DNA of 64,000 nucleotides from Serendipita indica DSM 11827 (lineage: Eukaryota > Basidiomycota > Agaricomycetes > Sebacinales > Serendipitaceae): assembly GCA_910890315.1 (NCBI GenBank), contig CAJVGD010000001.1, forward strand, positions 2,356,001 through 2,420,000, given 5' to 3'. The translations under genes were made by a program, and so were the position numbers. The stretch's first letter is position 1. The number at the start of each line of letters is the position of its first letter. Shown here in pieces: positions 25,049-36,306 of this stretch. The notes beneath the pieces were generated by a model that was not told where the DNA came from, ran no database searches, and was given only the letters and a program-made list of their open reading frames with translations.

Positions 25049-25412
25049 AGGGTACACAGACTCGCTATTCATTCGATGCTTTGCTCGTGGTGTGGCTCGC
25101 CTCGCACTCTTCACCTTTGCCTGGAGATCCACGCTTACCTACCCTAAGTTTGCCATCATTTCCACACTAATGAACCCGTACACGCCTCTCCATAGGATGT
25201 TTATGCCCTCACAATGACAGGGACTCCATGCTCGTCTGTATCCAATATCAACCTCGAGGCGCACTTTTTGCCCTCTGACTTCTCGAACCGTTGTATTTTC
25301 CTTTGTTTGAACGAATCAAAAGTTTATTGGACGGTATACAGCTGCTAAGGTTTTGATGAATCGTCAATGCGCGGCGGCTTTGCCAGACCCGAACAAGAAA
25401 TCGAGCGGAAGG
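25049..25412. other. Convergent 3' intergenic region
   Basis: Shared 3' flank of the plus-strand gene ending at 25048 and the minus-strand gene ending at 25413. No gene seen. It must hold both polyadenylation regions. Confidence 0.4.
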
Positions 25413-26436
25413 TCAGGGAGAGGAGGCGTGATGTCGCTCCTTGTGTCTTTTGAGGTTCCGTTGATGGCGAATCACGGCACCACTGACGTGCAATGTTTAT
25501 ATGATGAGCAGGTGTAAAGACCAAATGCATACGCACCATTCCGAACACTTGTGGCCTGGGTTCGACTCGTGCTGTTCTTTGACGTGCTTTGTGAGGTCTG
25601 CAGAACGCGTAGACGAAAACTCGCTGCGGATAAGATGAGAATAAAGGCCTGTCAAGGAGGGAAGAGAGCCCTACCAGCCTGAGTGTTTGCATCGAAAGGG
25701 ATAGATTCCAAAATGCTCGAGTATGTGCTGGTAGGCCTGTATCGCATGATCAAGTGTATGGCAGCAGAGAAGGCACCTTTTGGATGTAAACGTGCTCTCT
25801 TGGCCGTTGATGATCCTCTGTTTCTTCGTATTGACGTAGAATGGCTTGACGGCCTTTTTGTACTCGGCAATACTGACGTGAGGGCGAAGGAATAGTCGGA
25901 GGATGGCTTCGTGGTGTGTTCTTAACTCGGGCGGGATCGTGGGCGTGAAGGGAGTGGTGAAGAGGGTGGGGAGGGAGAACGGATTTGCGTCCGTGGGACT
26001 AGATGGGTCCATGTTCTGTGACTCGCTAGAGGCACTAGAGGCAGGTGAAGTGACATTGGAGTTCTCTTGACGACTCTCTGGAGTCTGGTTTACAGACATC
26101 CGTTGAACCCGCTGAGACGTGAATCGTTTGCTAGCGAAAGGATGTCGTTCATCCAGATAGACGTCGGTATTCCCAAGCTTGAATGCGGACGGAACCGTCT
26201 TTTGCTGGAGGTGCAACGGAGAAACAGTAAGTAACGGCGGATTGGGGGAATTCGATGAGTCTAACGGAGCAAAGCAAGGAGGAAGAGCAACTTCGATACT
26301 CGAGAGCGGCGCGTCACACGAGGATGCTGGGTTCGTCCCCTGTGCAGTTGACGGTATGGCCTATTAGAGCAGTTAGTTCGCTTGTAGAGGAAACAAACCA
26401 TCAAAGCACCATTTCCATAGGACATGCGTCTGCCAT
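25413..26436 (-). CDS. Three-finger zinc-finger protein with two split-cysteine introns (cluster gene 10)
   Basis: The minus-strand start MADACPMEM (26436) joins AIPSTAQGTNPASS over intron 26361-26409. Exon 2 is 26360-25675. Finger 1 is KRCLLCCHTLDHAIQAYQ-H-ILEH. The linker FGIYPFRCKHSG leads to intron 25624-25674, which splits the second Cys: C-KHSG-C-EFSSTRSADLTKH-VKEQH. Exon 25623-25537 (87 nt) then ends at intron 25483-25536, which splits the second Cys of the next finger: C-SE-C-GAVIRHQRNLKRH-KERH. The protein ends HASSP at 25413. The 87-nt exon is symmetric (phase 2 on both sides) and holds exactly one finger repeat. It is convergent with the gene at 22206, with only 364 nt between the stops. 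Confidence 0.8.
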
Positions 26437-28302
26437 ACACGCCTCATCGGGTCTGACTGAAATGTTGAAGACGCAAGGCCCAGGCTGGAAGTGCCCTTTC
26501 AAGAAATAAGAATCGAGATCTGCTTCCATGCTTTGAATAATAGAACGAGTGTGAGGTTTAAGTATGCGCATGCCAACTTGAACAACGTCAAGAGTTGGGG
26601 GGTTCGGGACAAGACGACTAGAGACAGCGACCAACACCATTTTGTATCCATTCTACATTACAGGCGTCGAATTGGGTCATTACTTTGACCGGAGCCGAGA
26701 ATGGATTCGCAAACGACTTGCCATATAGTCAGGCTCCCGCGTAGCCGTCAAACGCAAAAGATTGAGATCCGCAACGTCAAATAAGCCTAACATCGCCGTG
26801 TTGTTGGCTACATATAGAGATGAATGACGTGTGAGGGATCCAGAGCTTGCGAGATTTGCGCTCGCTACTGGAGCCGAGTTGGAGATGGGAGCTGATTTAC
26901 GCAGGGCCGCGCCGCAGACCTGGCGCAGAGTAAGGAATGATCCTCACTCTAGAAGCTAAGGTAACGGGCGGTTTTCAGCGGCGTAGATGAATTATCCTGC
27001 AAGGCGACCTCGGGCGACTGGCCGTGTCGTCGCAAAAACAGACATGAATGGAGAGCAAGGCATCCACACCAATGATAAATGAATGACACGTGACTACGCA
27101 ATAATGGCTCGCCAGGAGCCTGCTCGTATTCCTGAGACATGCAACATGGCGACAGGGAAGGAATTTGTTCCGCTTTGGAGCGCCCCTTTGCTTGCGAACT
27201 CGATTTGGCCTCCATTGGTCCGTTGAACAATCGATATGCGGAGCGGGAAACATCATAAATCGACAAATTGTGCTCCCAAACCGTTCAAACAGTGTGAAAT
27301 GTGCGTAGGCAGGCGTCGAGCCGGTGCAGGATCCAAATGGCGGAGAGTTGCAAGGCTCACCTCTCCCATTCTATGATTAAAGAGTCCTAAAAAACCGTAT
27401 CTACTTGACAAGTACTCAATCTACCTGGAGAAAGTCTCACCGCTACTATTCCTTGCGCTCTGAAATAGATGCCTAGTTATGTTCGGACACGAGACGCCTG
27501 CGAGTACTATTGAGGATCAAAAACGTTCAGATTACAATATATGAATGCCTAAGCATACGAATTGCTCCAGAATCCTTCATCCCGACCCACAAAGTGGCTT
27601 GCTTTCGCAGAGATGTTCGAGGACAGTACCTCGACCCACGGAGCTTTCCTTACCCTCACTATACCACTCAGATCTGCGGAGTGACTCACTGGGAAGGCAT
27701 TATTGTGCCCCGTGATGGTGCGATCAAGCGTGGAAGGAGGTATTGGGCTCGCTCATGTTGCGGTTTACCCGATGTATGCGGCCCGGTTCTGGTTTGAGAG
27801 TAGTGGAACTGTGACTTGTACGAGAAACAATCAGATCAAGTCCTTATGCTCATGCAATACGTGCATATACTGAGTCGGTTGATGACTGAACAGCGCTGGG
27901 GCACCTTTATGGATGAATTACAGGAGAAAATGGAATTTGAATGACTCTACAAGAATTCTTCAGTCATCTTTCAGGTGACATTCCGCAAGGACGAGCTTGC
28001 CTATTCCGCCTGCGGGCCGAGCTCACAGGTGAGCCTGACATTCATCGCATCGACTACCACTGCATTGGGCCTCGAAGAAACGACTGTCAGATGGTTGACT
28101 CGAAACTTATGACAGGCGACGTGGCTCCATCGATACTATCTCGCTTCAGATCGCGCCTGGCAGTACCAGTCAGGTTGCCAGGACCGCGAAGGATCTGAAT
28201 CTGTACGTGCAAGCAATATAAATTTTTGCGACCCACAGGTGTGTAAGATAGTCAGCATCGTCCCCTTCGCCGACACCCTTCGTGAATCGCATTTGTCAAA
28301 CT
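26437..28302. other. Divergent intergenic region
   Basis: Nearly 1.9 kb between divergent zinc-finger genes. Frames at 26949-27266 (minus), 27510-27797 (plus) and 27941-28198 (plus) show no domain, no paralogue in the window and no family splice pattern. I see no supported gene. Confidence 0.4.
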
Positions 28303-29551
28303 ATGTCCCAGTCGGAAAATGATCAGCAGACTTGGAACGTAATATCTTCAAATCATCTCGATGCATCCCATCTAGATGACTGGCTATTTGCCGCCTTCCC
28401 AGCTGGTGGCATTGACCCCTCCGCACTTCCCATATCGCACATCATGGAACATCTGCATCTACCTGGATATCCATACGATATCCTTGCCGATAGTTCTTGG
28501 CAATCGTTTTACACTTCCTCGGAGAGTGGACTGACCACTAGCACCGTTCCACCGACGTCGCCTGAATCATTTGGGTTTGGGAATCGTTCCTTTGAAGATG
28601 CAGGGAGTTACTTTTCCTCTGGTCAGTACGACCCGCCATCGACGGATTCGCAGAGCCAGGAGGATTTTGTAGTTAGTACAAACTTACGCGTACTCTGGAC
28701 ATGACTGATCACTAGATAGGCTCAGTTCACCAATAATCTATCTGTTTCTTCACCTCTGGCGCCTATCTCGGCACCATCCGGCCAACCTACAGAATTGTGC
28801 TTGGCAGCAAATTACAACGGGATCCAACAAAATAATTCTGTGTTCGTCCCGGCACTAGAGGCGTTACTGCCGCCTTTCTGTCAAAGTGATCTGCATACGC
28901 TGGACATATCACAGCCTCTTGATGCAGATTCGCATGGCCCAAAACGCGGGGCTTGCCAGCGTTCCATCTCAACTCTCTGCTCGTGCGAAGGCCTCTCCAT
29001 CCAGGATATCATGAATTTGGAGCTCCAGAAGTATCAGGGCTCAAGCCGGGCCCGAGTAAACACAAAAGACTGCCGACTCAAAGTTTTGAGACGATTTCCA
29101 CCCGAGCGTAGGGAGCATTTGGCAAAGATCATGGCGGATCCAGATGCATTCTCTGATATACCACCTGATCTTGTCACCTCCTCACTGCGCCCGGGTGTCA
29201 ATGGCAAGCCAGTCAGAGTATTCAAGTGCACGTGTTGTCCAAATGCCAAGTCCCCATTGCCGTCACGCATGCAAGCGGAGGACCACATTAAGACACACCT
29301 TGGGGTTCGCCAACACAAATGTCCTGCATGGTATGTCGGCTTACATGCCTCTCTTGCCTACTTATCTCTTTATACAGTGGTGTCGGCAGAACCAGAAAAC
29401 AAGACCTCATCATTCACAAAAGAACGTGTGAATCATATAAAAAACTAGTAGTGGGCCTATTTCTCATCTTTCTGTATATGCTTAGCTGATTACTTGTTAG
29501 GCTTCTACACCTCCCCTCCACCAACCGTTTGGTGGGGCAAATGCATCTTGA
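28303..29551 (+). CDS. Split-cysteine C2HC zinc-finger protein (cluster gene 11)
   Basis: The start is the ATG at 28303 (MSQSENDQQTWNVISS); an earlier in-frame Met is less likely. Exons are 28303-28671, 28720-29330, 29378-29447 and probably 29501-29551 (LASTPPLHQPFGGANAS). The N-terminus is acidic and Ser-rich. The pre-finger region includes RRFPPERREHLAKIMADPD. Finger 1 is FKCTCCPNAKSPLPS ... HIKTH. The linker LGVRQHKCPA leads to intron 29331-29377 (47 nt), splitting the second Cys as TG + T: C-PA-C-GVGRTRKQDLIIH-KRT-C, a C2HC finger. If the last intron is not used, the protein stops at 29489 after a hydrophobic run instead. Confidence 0.75.
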
Positions 29552-30158
29552 CTATGGTCGGAAATCCGCCTTATCCTTGCGGAGATTGCGGCTTTCTGCC
29601 CTTAATTAACGATCCATCTGCCTGGCCAGACACTATATCTTCCTTTAATGTGATGAGAAATTATGATTCAGGCTCAGTACGATCTTTCTAATCCACATTT
29701 TCCTCTCAGTTGGCGGTCATAATCATGAATGTGAGATGCCTTGACGTACTCATTCTGATAAGCAGTGTGACCCAGAACAGTGATAATGTGGAACCGAGGA
29801 AACAATTCCATGTGTTATAAAGTTTGTGAATCACGTTAATGTTATGTTCTAGAGAGACAGAACAAATTAGGGCTTGTACCTGGCCCGACCCCGCTGGAGC
29901 CTGGCTCTTGGTAACCACCTAGAGAGAGAAGGAAATCCGGTTGAGAAGATTGGTTCCAAGTACGCTGGTATACGTTCGGGCAGAAAGGCGTCGTGATGCG
30001 GAAAAGTCGGTAGTTAGCTGTCGTGATGATTTCGTTAAAGATAATGTCTGTAAAGTCGTCGGAGGGTCGGTATTTTGGTCATATTTGAAGCTAGAGGTTC
30101 AGAAGATGTCGTTTATTGGTCATTGGGGTGGAAAATTGTGACCATCTGATTGGCAAAG
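29552..30158. other. Convergent intergenic region
   Basis: It lies between the 3' ends of a plus-strand and a minus-strand zinc-finger gene. No gene seen. Confidence 0.4.
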
Positions 30159-31175
30159 TCACCGATAGGGGAGCCTGTACCATCCAGGATGATATTGGGA
30201 GGTTGGAGAGGCGATGGGTCCTTCCTGCTGTGCAACTGTGAATGAAGCCGCGCTTGCGTGCCAGAAACTTGCCGCATCAACCTGGCTCTCGTGCTTAGTC
30301 TTTGATGGTGGAACATACGAGACTAACACAGAGGCCTTTCTATTCGCCTTGCAAGGAGAATGCTTTATCAACTCGTTCTTGCGCACAAAGCCCTTTTGGC
30401 TATACAGGAGATGACGCGCGTACGCATGTCAGCAAATGTAAACCCGCAAATAGAAGTAGACAAACCATGCCGGGCAGATAAAGGGACGTATGCCTACGTG
30501 GTTGTGTACGTGTTCCAACGCGTGGAGCCTACGCCGCATACGTTCGTGACAGTCTCTCCACCGACACTCATAGAATTCTGGGGCACCACGACAGCCTTTG
30601 CCACTCTTCACGCATTCTCCTTGCTGAATTCTATATGGGATGAGTTCGAAAAGCCGTGACGCCAATGGCCAGGGCAAGGAATGCTGGGTGCGATATTCGT
30701 CACTGTGGAGGATGCAGAGCACTGCATCTTGTACATCGGGATCTGCTCCACATTGTTTAAATATAATGCGCTGTTTATCATCCAAAGTCATTAATCTGTC
30801 AAACTCTTGAGCATCGAGCGGGTCGGCACTTGTAAGGTGCGACGGAGAGTCGGATAGGGAGTAAGGCAGGCAGATATTCGGTACGAATGAAGAATATCCG
30901 ACTCGTGCTATTGCTGTGTTGACTGGTTCCTCTATGGAAGTCGCAACATAAGTTGGTGCCGGGAGTGCCGTTGACAAGTATGCATATGAGCTAAACATGG
31001 CGCTCCCATTAGCATCTGCAAACGTGAATATGAAGCGGTGACTATGTGTTGAGAGAGCTGACCATGGACAACAACCTCCCCGGAATGCTCTACGATGCTG
31101 TTAGTGAGCCTCTTGGCGTGGTCTGAGGTTGACAGATGGAGCCTATCAAGATGTAAGCCACAGACACCTCGCAAT
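30159..31175 (-). CDS. Split-cysteine zinc-finger protein (cluster gene 12); 5' end unresolved
   Basis: Exons on the minus strand are about 31160-31063, 31015-30466 and 30399-30159. The first join gives EVVVHDANGSAMFSSY. I could not place the start codon; an ATG near 31240 (MSYPENHAEP) would need a further intron. The body includes FDRLMTLDDKQRIIFKQCG and LPWPLASRLFELIPYR, in the position of the pre-finger module. Finger 1 is YECRWRDCHERMRRRLHALEH-VHNH. The linker VGIRPFICPA leads to intron 30400-30465 (66 nt), splitting the second Cys: C-PA-C-QKGFVRKNELIKH-SP-C. The tail runs to PGWYRLPYR at 30159. A nuclear regulator is the likely role. Confidence 0.7.
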
Positions 31176-33857
31176 CAACAGGGAATCTGTACTTAGGTGC
31201 AATGGTTCTGCGTGGTTTTCGGGATAGCTCATGAATTGAAGCTCACGGCGTTCTTGTAAAGTGGAAGAAGCGTCCTAATAGTCCACCAGAGTCGACTGGA
31301 CACGCCTCTTATTTGTATGCGGCTCAGAACTGATTGAATAAGCTGGAATCTGGGGCCTCAGAGAGTGGCCTTAGAGGCCGGGCAACGTAAGCTACGATCT
31401 TGCACATGTCACTGTCAGCAAAAGTAATTGTGAAATCAGCTGTACAGACTCTGAGAAGACCTGAGTAGAGGCGAGATTCCGTCTCTATGACTTGCAAGGG
31501 AGCATCCTCTAGCCAATCCACATACAGCGCCCTCGCGTTGGGACGACATACAACGGTATCTTGGATAGGCCTTGTCTTCTTTGGGCACCATCAGAAAGAG
31601 AGGGGCCGAGTCAGAAGGCCTAGGTGCATGTTCAGGGGCTCTGTCGTACCTACTCATCGAATAGAGCTAGTTAACCCGCTTGATTATTGATATAGGCTGT
31701 ACATTGAACAGAGAGAGGGGAAGAGGAGTTAGCTATCACGATCGAGACCAGCAGACCGCCTGTTCGAGCGGCCGGTTAAAACTGTCAAGACCAGTGTATA
31801 CCCCGCTGTTCAGGTAACATGGTATATACCTTTCGGGTTAATAGGGGACGCTGAGGTCACTCTCACCCGCAGCTGCACGATTTCTAGCAGCTGAGGACGT
31901 TGACTGGGGAAAATAGATCAGCGACGGCAATATAGGCAAACCAAGGATATCAATAGAGGAAGCCACGGGTCACATTATTCTCCCTGGTGCCTTTCTGGGC
32001 CCCTCTTGAGTCGTCTGATGAGAGTGCATTCATCTTTTCGAGCCACTTTGCTTCGGCAGCCCAACAGTGCAGCTTAATGTGCTGTGACACTGACTAGTCC
32101 AATTTAAGTATAAAGATTGATCGCGAGGATGAATCTGAGAGTCCCCTGAGGGTTGGAACGGGCGGTCAGCGAATACTCTCAAGAGCGATACATAATATTC
32201 CTGGCAAAGTGGTCATATTGTGTCTTGTAAATATATCTTGTAAAAGGCCGCTCGCTCCAATGCGCCTAGTTTTCACATCGCCGGCGCAGTCGCAGCATCG
32301 GGCGCGAAGGCTGTAATGTTGTGCAAAACTTGGTCGAAATCCAAGGCAAAAACAATGTAGAGGTATAGCAGCCGACATATCTGTTATGGTTGATGACGGT
32401 GACAAGGTCCAGGTTGCAGGAACCGAGACAATGCCCCTTAACCGCCTTTGTCCACTGCTTCGTCGGGCATAGAATGCAGCCCCGTTCGTAAGCCTCCAGA
32501 ACCCGCAACTGTGACAACATCAGCAATTTGGAACTTTTGTACGTTGGAGACGCATTTCTGAACATTGTGGTCGTCAACTTTGGTGTGCATGGATCACAAA
32601 CGGCATCGCTCTACGCGATTGGGGCAATTACCATGGAGTATCAGTCTGCAAGTTTTATGGAGTCCAAACTCTGCGAGAATTCACGAGCGTTCGTCCAATG
32701 ATTGATTGACGGATATGAGCGAAGGGGCTGGGGACATCCTTGGAAAGGAATAAGCACCAAAGGGTGCTAATTCTACATGCTCAAGCATCGTAAGAATCAT
32801 AAACATCAGAGCCAACTTGTAGAGACGACCAAAGGCTTGGTTCACAGCTGACGCGTGTCCCTTGGTACGAATGTACGAATTTCGATATTGAAAGTGTGAG
32901 CCAATCCAGTTTGTGAACATTCAGTCAGCTGAGCCCATTCTAGAATAACCGATTCGCCCATTCAGCGCGCCCTTAGATCTCAATCTCGGCTGCAAATATC
33001 GACTGCAAGCTCTCCTTTGTGATGGTCTGGACACCGGTGGGCGCGCATATCGTGTCAAAGCAAAGGATCTCCTCCTCCCAACCGATACCTCGACAGCGAG
33101 TTGGTCCTCCTGTCCTCTAGAATCCACTTTGTACGTTGGCTTTTGCAGATCAAGCTCTTTACTTGTGATACTAATCTTGAGAGCAGATAGATATAGCTAA
33201 CGATTGGCTCGTCCATCCTGTTTGTATGGCCTAAACGTCGAGGTCCGACTTTATCAGGCGACTGCTCCTCGTCGAGCGGTGCGCAGAGAATGTCCCAATA
33301 TTTTGAACATGATCGAGATGTCAGAAGATGAAGGAGAAGCGGCGAAGGAAGGGGTAGAAACAACCCCTCTAGTTTTGAACAGCTCGCCAAGATTGCTGCC
33401 TCGCTGTTGTCGGCCGTGACCGTCTATTCGTCCTGATATGGAGCCCCGAACATGGTGAACGTTTTCAGCATATTCTTGTCTCGATTGATGGCTCGCCAAC
33501 CCAAGCCCCGAACAAACCGCTATCGTGCGACAAATGGTATAGGGCCCAAACCTAAGAAGCCGAACAGAGTAACGCCGCAATCTAGATTTCGGTGCCTGTT
33601 CAGCATTACCAAACCCTCCGCCCGCCGGCACTAAGGACGCCAAAGTGTCCGCTGTTCGCCAGGAGTAGTTGCTTGTTCGTGCAGGGTCGACTATTTGCCT
33701 TCAATGTGGTTTAACCCCGTTTGGGCGGGGGGTTTATTTGGCTCTTTGGGATACATCGATGGGTCGCGCATGGCACACATACTTTGACCTTGATCCACCC
33801 TCGTCGTCGCCCAGAGACTTGACTGCCAGTTGCCGCAGAATTATTCGAGAATAACGA
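31176..33857. other. Long intergenic stretch without a supported gene
   Basis: About 2.7 kb. Minus-strand frames at 32166-32920 include hydrophobic segments and a stretch (LSQLRVLEAYERG) faintly like the LTLRVVALYQRN region of the DUF6533 genes further right. I could not build exons around it, so a decayed DUF6533 copy is only a possibility. Nothing else here is recognisable. Confidence 0.35.
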
Positions 33858-35924
33858 TGAATCATCGTGACGCAAACCCGCCTCGACACCTGGTGAGTTT
33901 GTTCCTCAGCCCATCCCTCAGCCCATCCTGTTATATTTGCGGCTGACAGTCACGGGCATCGTCCAACTCCGTGCGCGCTCCTTGTACGCTGCTCGACTAC
34001 CCAACTTCGACGATTCTCAGCAAGATGGAGCCAGCCGTCCAAGTTCTCAAAGTCCCCGGGAGGAAAGGACATCTGCTGAATCCACTCACAACTTGCACAC
34101 CCGACAGCCATTCGAACGACCGTCTCAGTCTGCGATGAGGTGCACATAATCTGATGTGGATCCTGCGACAGGAGTGCTAACCATAGCGGACGCTTGTCTA
34201 GGCTCATCGAACATGATCCAGGACACTCGGCATCAGCTCAGGGATTTGCTCGTCAGCAGCTGTCTAATGTCGTAGAAGATCCCCGATATATTCCTTACCC
34301 TCACATCTCGACTCAAAACCTAGGTCTTTCTCCATCTTTAATAAGTCATCGCTTGGTCTCATCTCTGTCAAGCCTCAGCACCTTCGATGGAAAACTACTC
34401 GGCATCACTTCACCAGTACAGCATGCAAGGCTCTTCAACAGCTCACCAGTTTCATCCACCCACCTCTACGGGAGGTTCAAACTGGCAATTTTCAAACAGT
34501 ATCGCGGACATGCGGCGAGACACAATAACTCAGGCATCACAGTGAGTATCTGGACATGTGACTGTCTCAAACGAGTTGGCTGACATCATCTTGAGCGATG
34601 CTCTCTCCGGGACAACCCAAAGGTATTCGAGCAGCATGGGACACGGGTCACAGCGACATGGGAACCTATACCCTTCATATCCTCGCCCTCATCGGCATAG
34701 CCAAGGTCACAGTATCTGGAGCGACCCTCCGGAATCTTCCTACGCCTCACCATCCTACTCGCCGGTGAGTGAGCGGCGCGATACAATCCGTCCGTACAAT
34801 CATCCGCTTCAAGATGTGCGTAGGGGAATACCCTCGACGAGGTGCAATCCTCCAGAATTGATAATGCTCAGCTGACTGACCCTGGAATTTCGTAGCGGGC
34901 TGGTCAACGAGCCAAGTCCCTTGCCATATTCAGGAGGGCACCTTGCTGGTTCAATTGCCATTCCACAGCTTGCGTCAACAGAGTTTGTTTGCCCCTCCCC
35001 ATCCATTTGATATCGAAGCGCTGATTTGTTTTGGGTGTAGGCAGCAGCTATACTATGACAAAAATATGTCACATCCGTCCCAAAAGGCCGAATTTGCCGC
35101 TTATCAATCGCCGGAAGCCACCGTCGACCAGGCTGGGACGCCTGCACCCACAGAAGGCTCAGCCGATCCAGAACAGAGCGACCAGGACGAGAGTGAATGG
35201 CCCACCTCCACCGTCGCCTCTGCAACCTCTCCCACCGGGCCAGTACCGAATGGCCCCCGATTCGACGATCAATACCTTCCATCGGGAAGCACTCGTTGGG
35301 CGAGATTTCAAGTTCCTACTGACGTATTTCTCAACCCTCACGACCCAGCGCGTTATCACCTGTTGTATACTATTCGGCGGGAGACGTGGTTTCTTCGTCA
35401 AACAAACGAGCGACCACTTTCGGCAGACGAGGCTGCCCAGATTCCAAACGCCATTCCAGGGGAGTCGGTACTACTTGGGTTTTTTGACAGGTTTACCGAA
35501 CGGGACTCTGGTCGTGTCACGTTTATCTGCACCATCTGTCAGCGGTCATCGCCGAATCCAAAACCATACAACAGACCAGACCGTGCCAAAGTCCACATGC
35601 GCCATCACCTCGAGCAGAGACCGATTCCGTGCACGGGACAGTGCAGAAAGCTCGGTTGGTACGCGTTGGCGTCTCGACCCGTAGACTAGAGCGCTGACCA
35701 AACGCATGGCAGCGCGCAGCGTTTCTTCACTCAGAGTGACCTTTCGGCTCACATTGCTGGCAAGACTGAATCATTGGTCAACTGCGAATGGTGGTATGTA
35801 CAGCGCGACGTGTCGATGCCCTCCTCACCCTTTCTTGTTAGTAATAAGCCACTTCGACAGAAGAATATGAAAAGACACCAGAAATTATATTGTCCGAAAG
35901 CACCGGGCCCATCTCAGCAATAGA
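33858..35924 (+). CDS. Three-finger zinc-finger protein with two split-cysteine introns (cluster gene 13)
   Basis: The start at 33858 (MNHRDANPPRHL) and the next two junctions are tentative. Later exons are clearer: GRLSRLIEHDPGHSASAQ, then SAPSMENYSASLHQYSMQ, then SGTTQRYSSSMGHGSQ, then QQLYYDKNMSHPSQKAEF to 35658. Finger 1 is FICTICQRSSPNPK ... HMRHH. A Cys-rich linker (RPIPCTGQCRKLG) meets intron 35659-35712, which splits a Cys: C-RKLG-C-AQRFFTQSDLSAH. The 81-nt exon 35713-35793 then meets intron 35794-35841, splitting the next finger's Cys: C-EW-C-NKPLRQKNMKRH-QKLY-C. The protein ends APGPSQQ at 35924. As in the gene at 25413, one finger repeat is a symmetric phase 2-2 exon. Confidence 0.75.
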
Positions 35925-36306
35925 CAGCATGGACGGCGTCTGACTCTTGTTCTGTACCACTTTTGCCTTGATCGCTTCCGAGTTCTATCCCAGGGGGATG
36001 TACAGGTATACACTGTACGGAATGGACTATTGTGTTCATTGGACGTTTATCCGACACACAATCTGTACAGTACGCTTGCGACATTGACTGATGACACGAC
36101 CTGTAATCCCCACGAGGCCGCCTAGTTATGGGAGGAAGACACCAGCTGTAGTATGTGTGCTTCCGGCGATACATTTGCTCCGGCCCTCGGCTTGAGAGCC
36201 ATGTTTAGATAAATAGGATTATTGGGTGTCATCAGGAGCTTAAAACGTCCATGTATTTAACTCGGCCCATTATCCAAACAACTACGAATTTGAGTCATTG
36301 TTTGGA

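Noticed and set aside
7857-25680. Genes apparently truncated right after a C-x2-C motif (Trp-stop endings)
   Set aside because: These are not broken genes. The stop is the splice donor of the conserved intron, and downstream exons with matching His/Cys spacing are present in each case.
32166-32920. Possible degenerate DUF6533 copy on the minus strand
   Set aside because: Only one short stretch (LSQLRVLEAYERG) resembles the family. The 35-nt exon, micro-exon and DUF6533 start could not be found.
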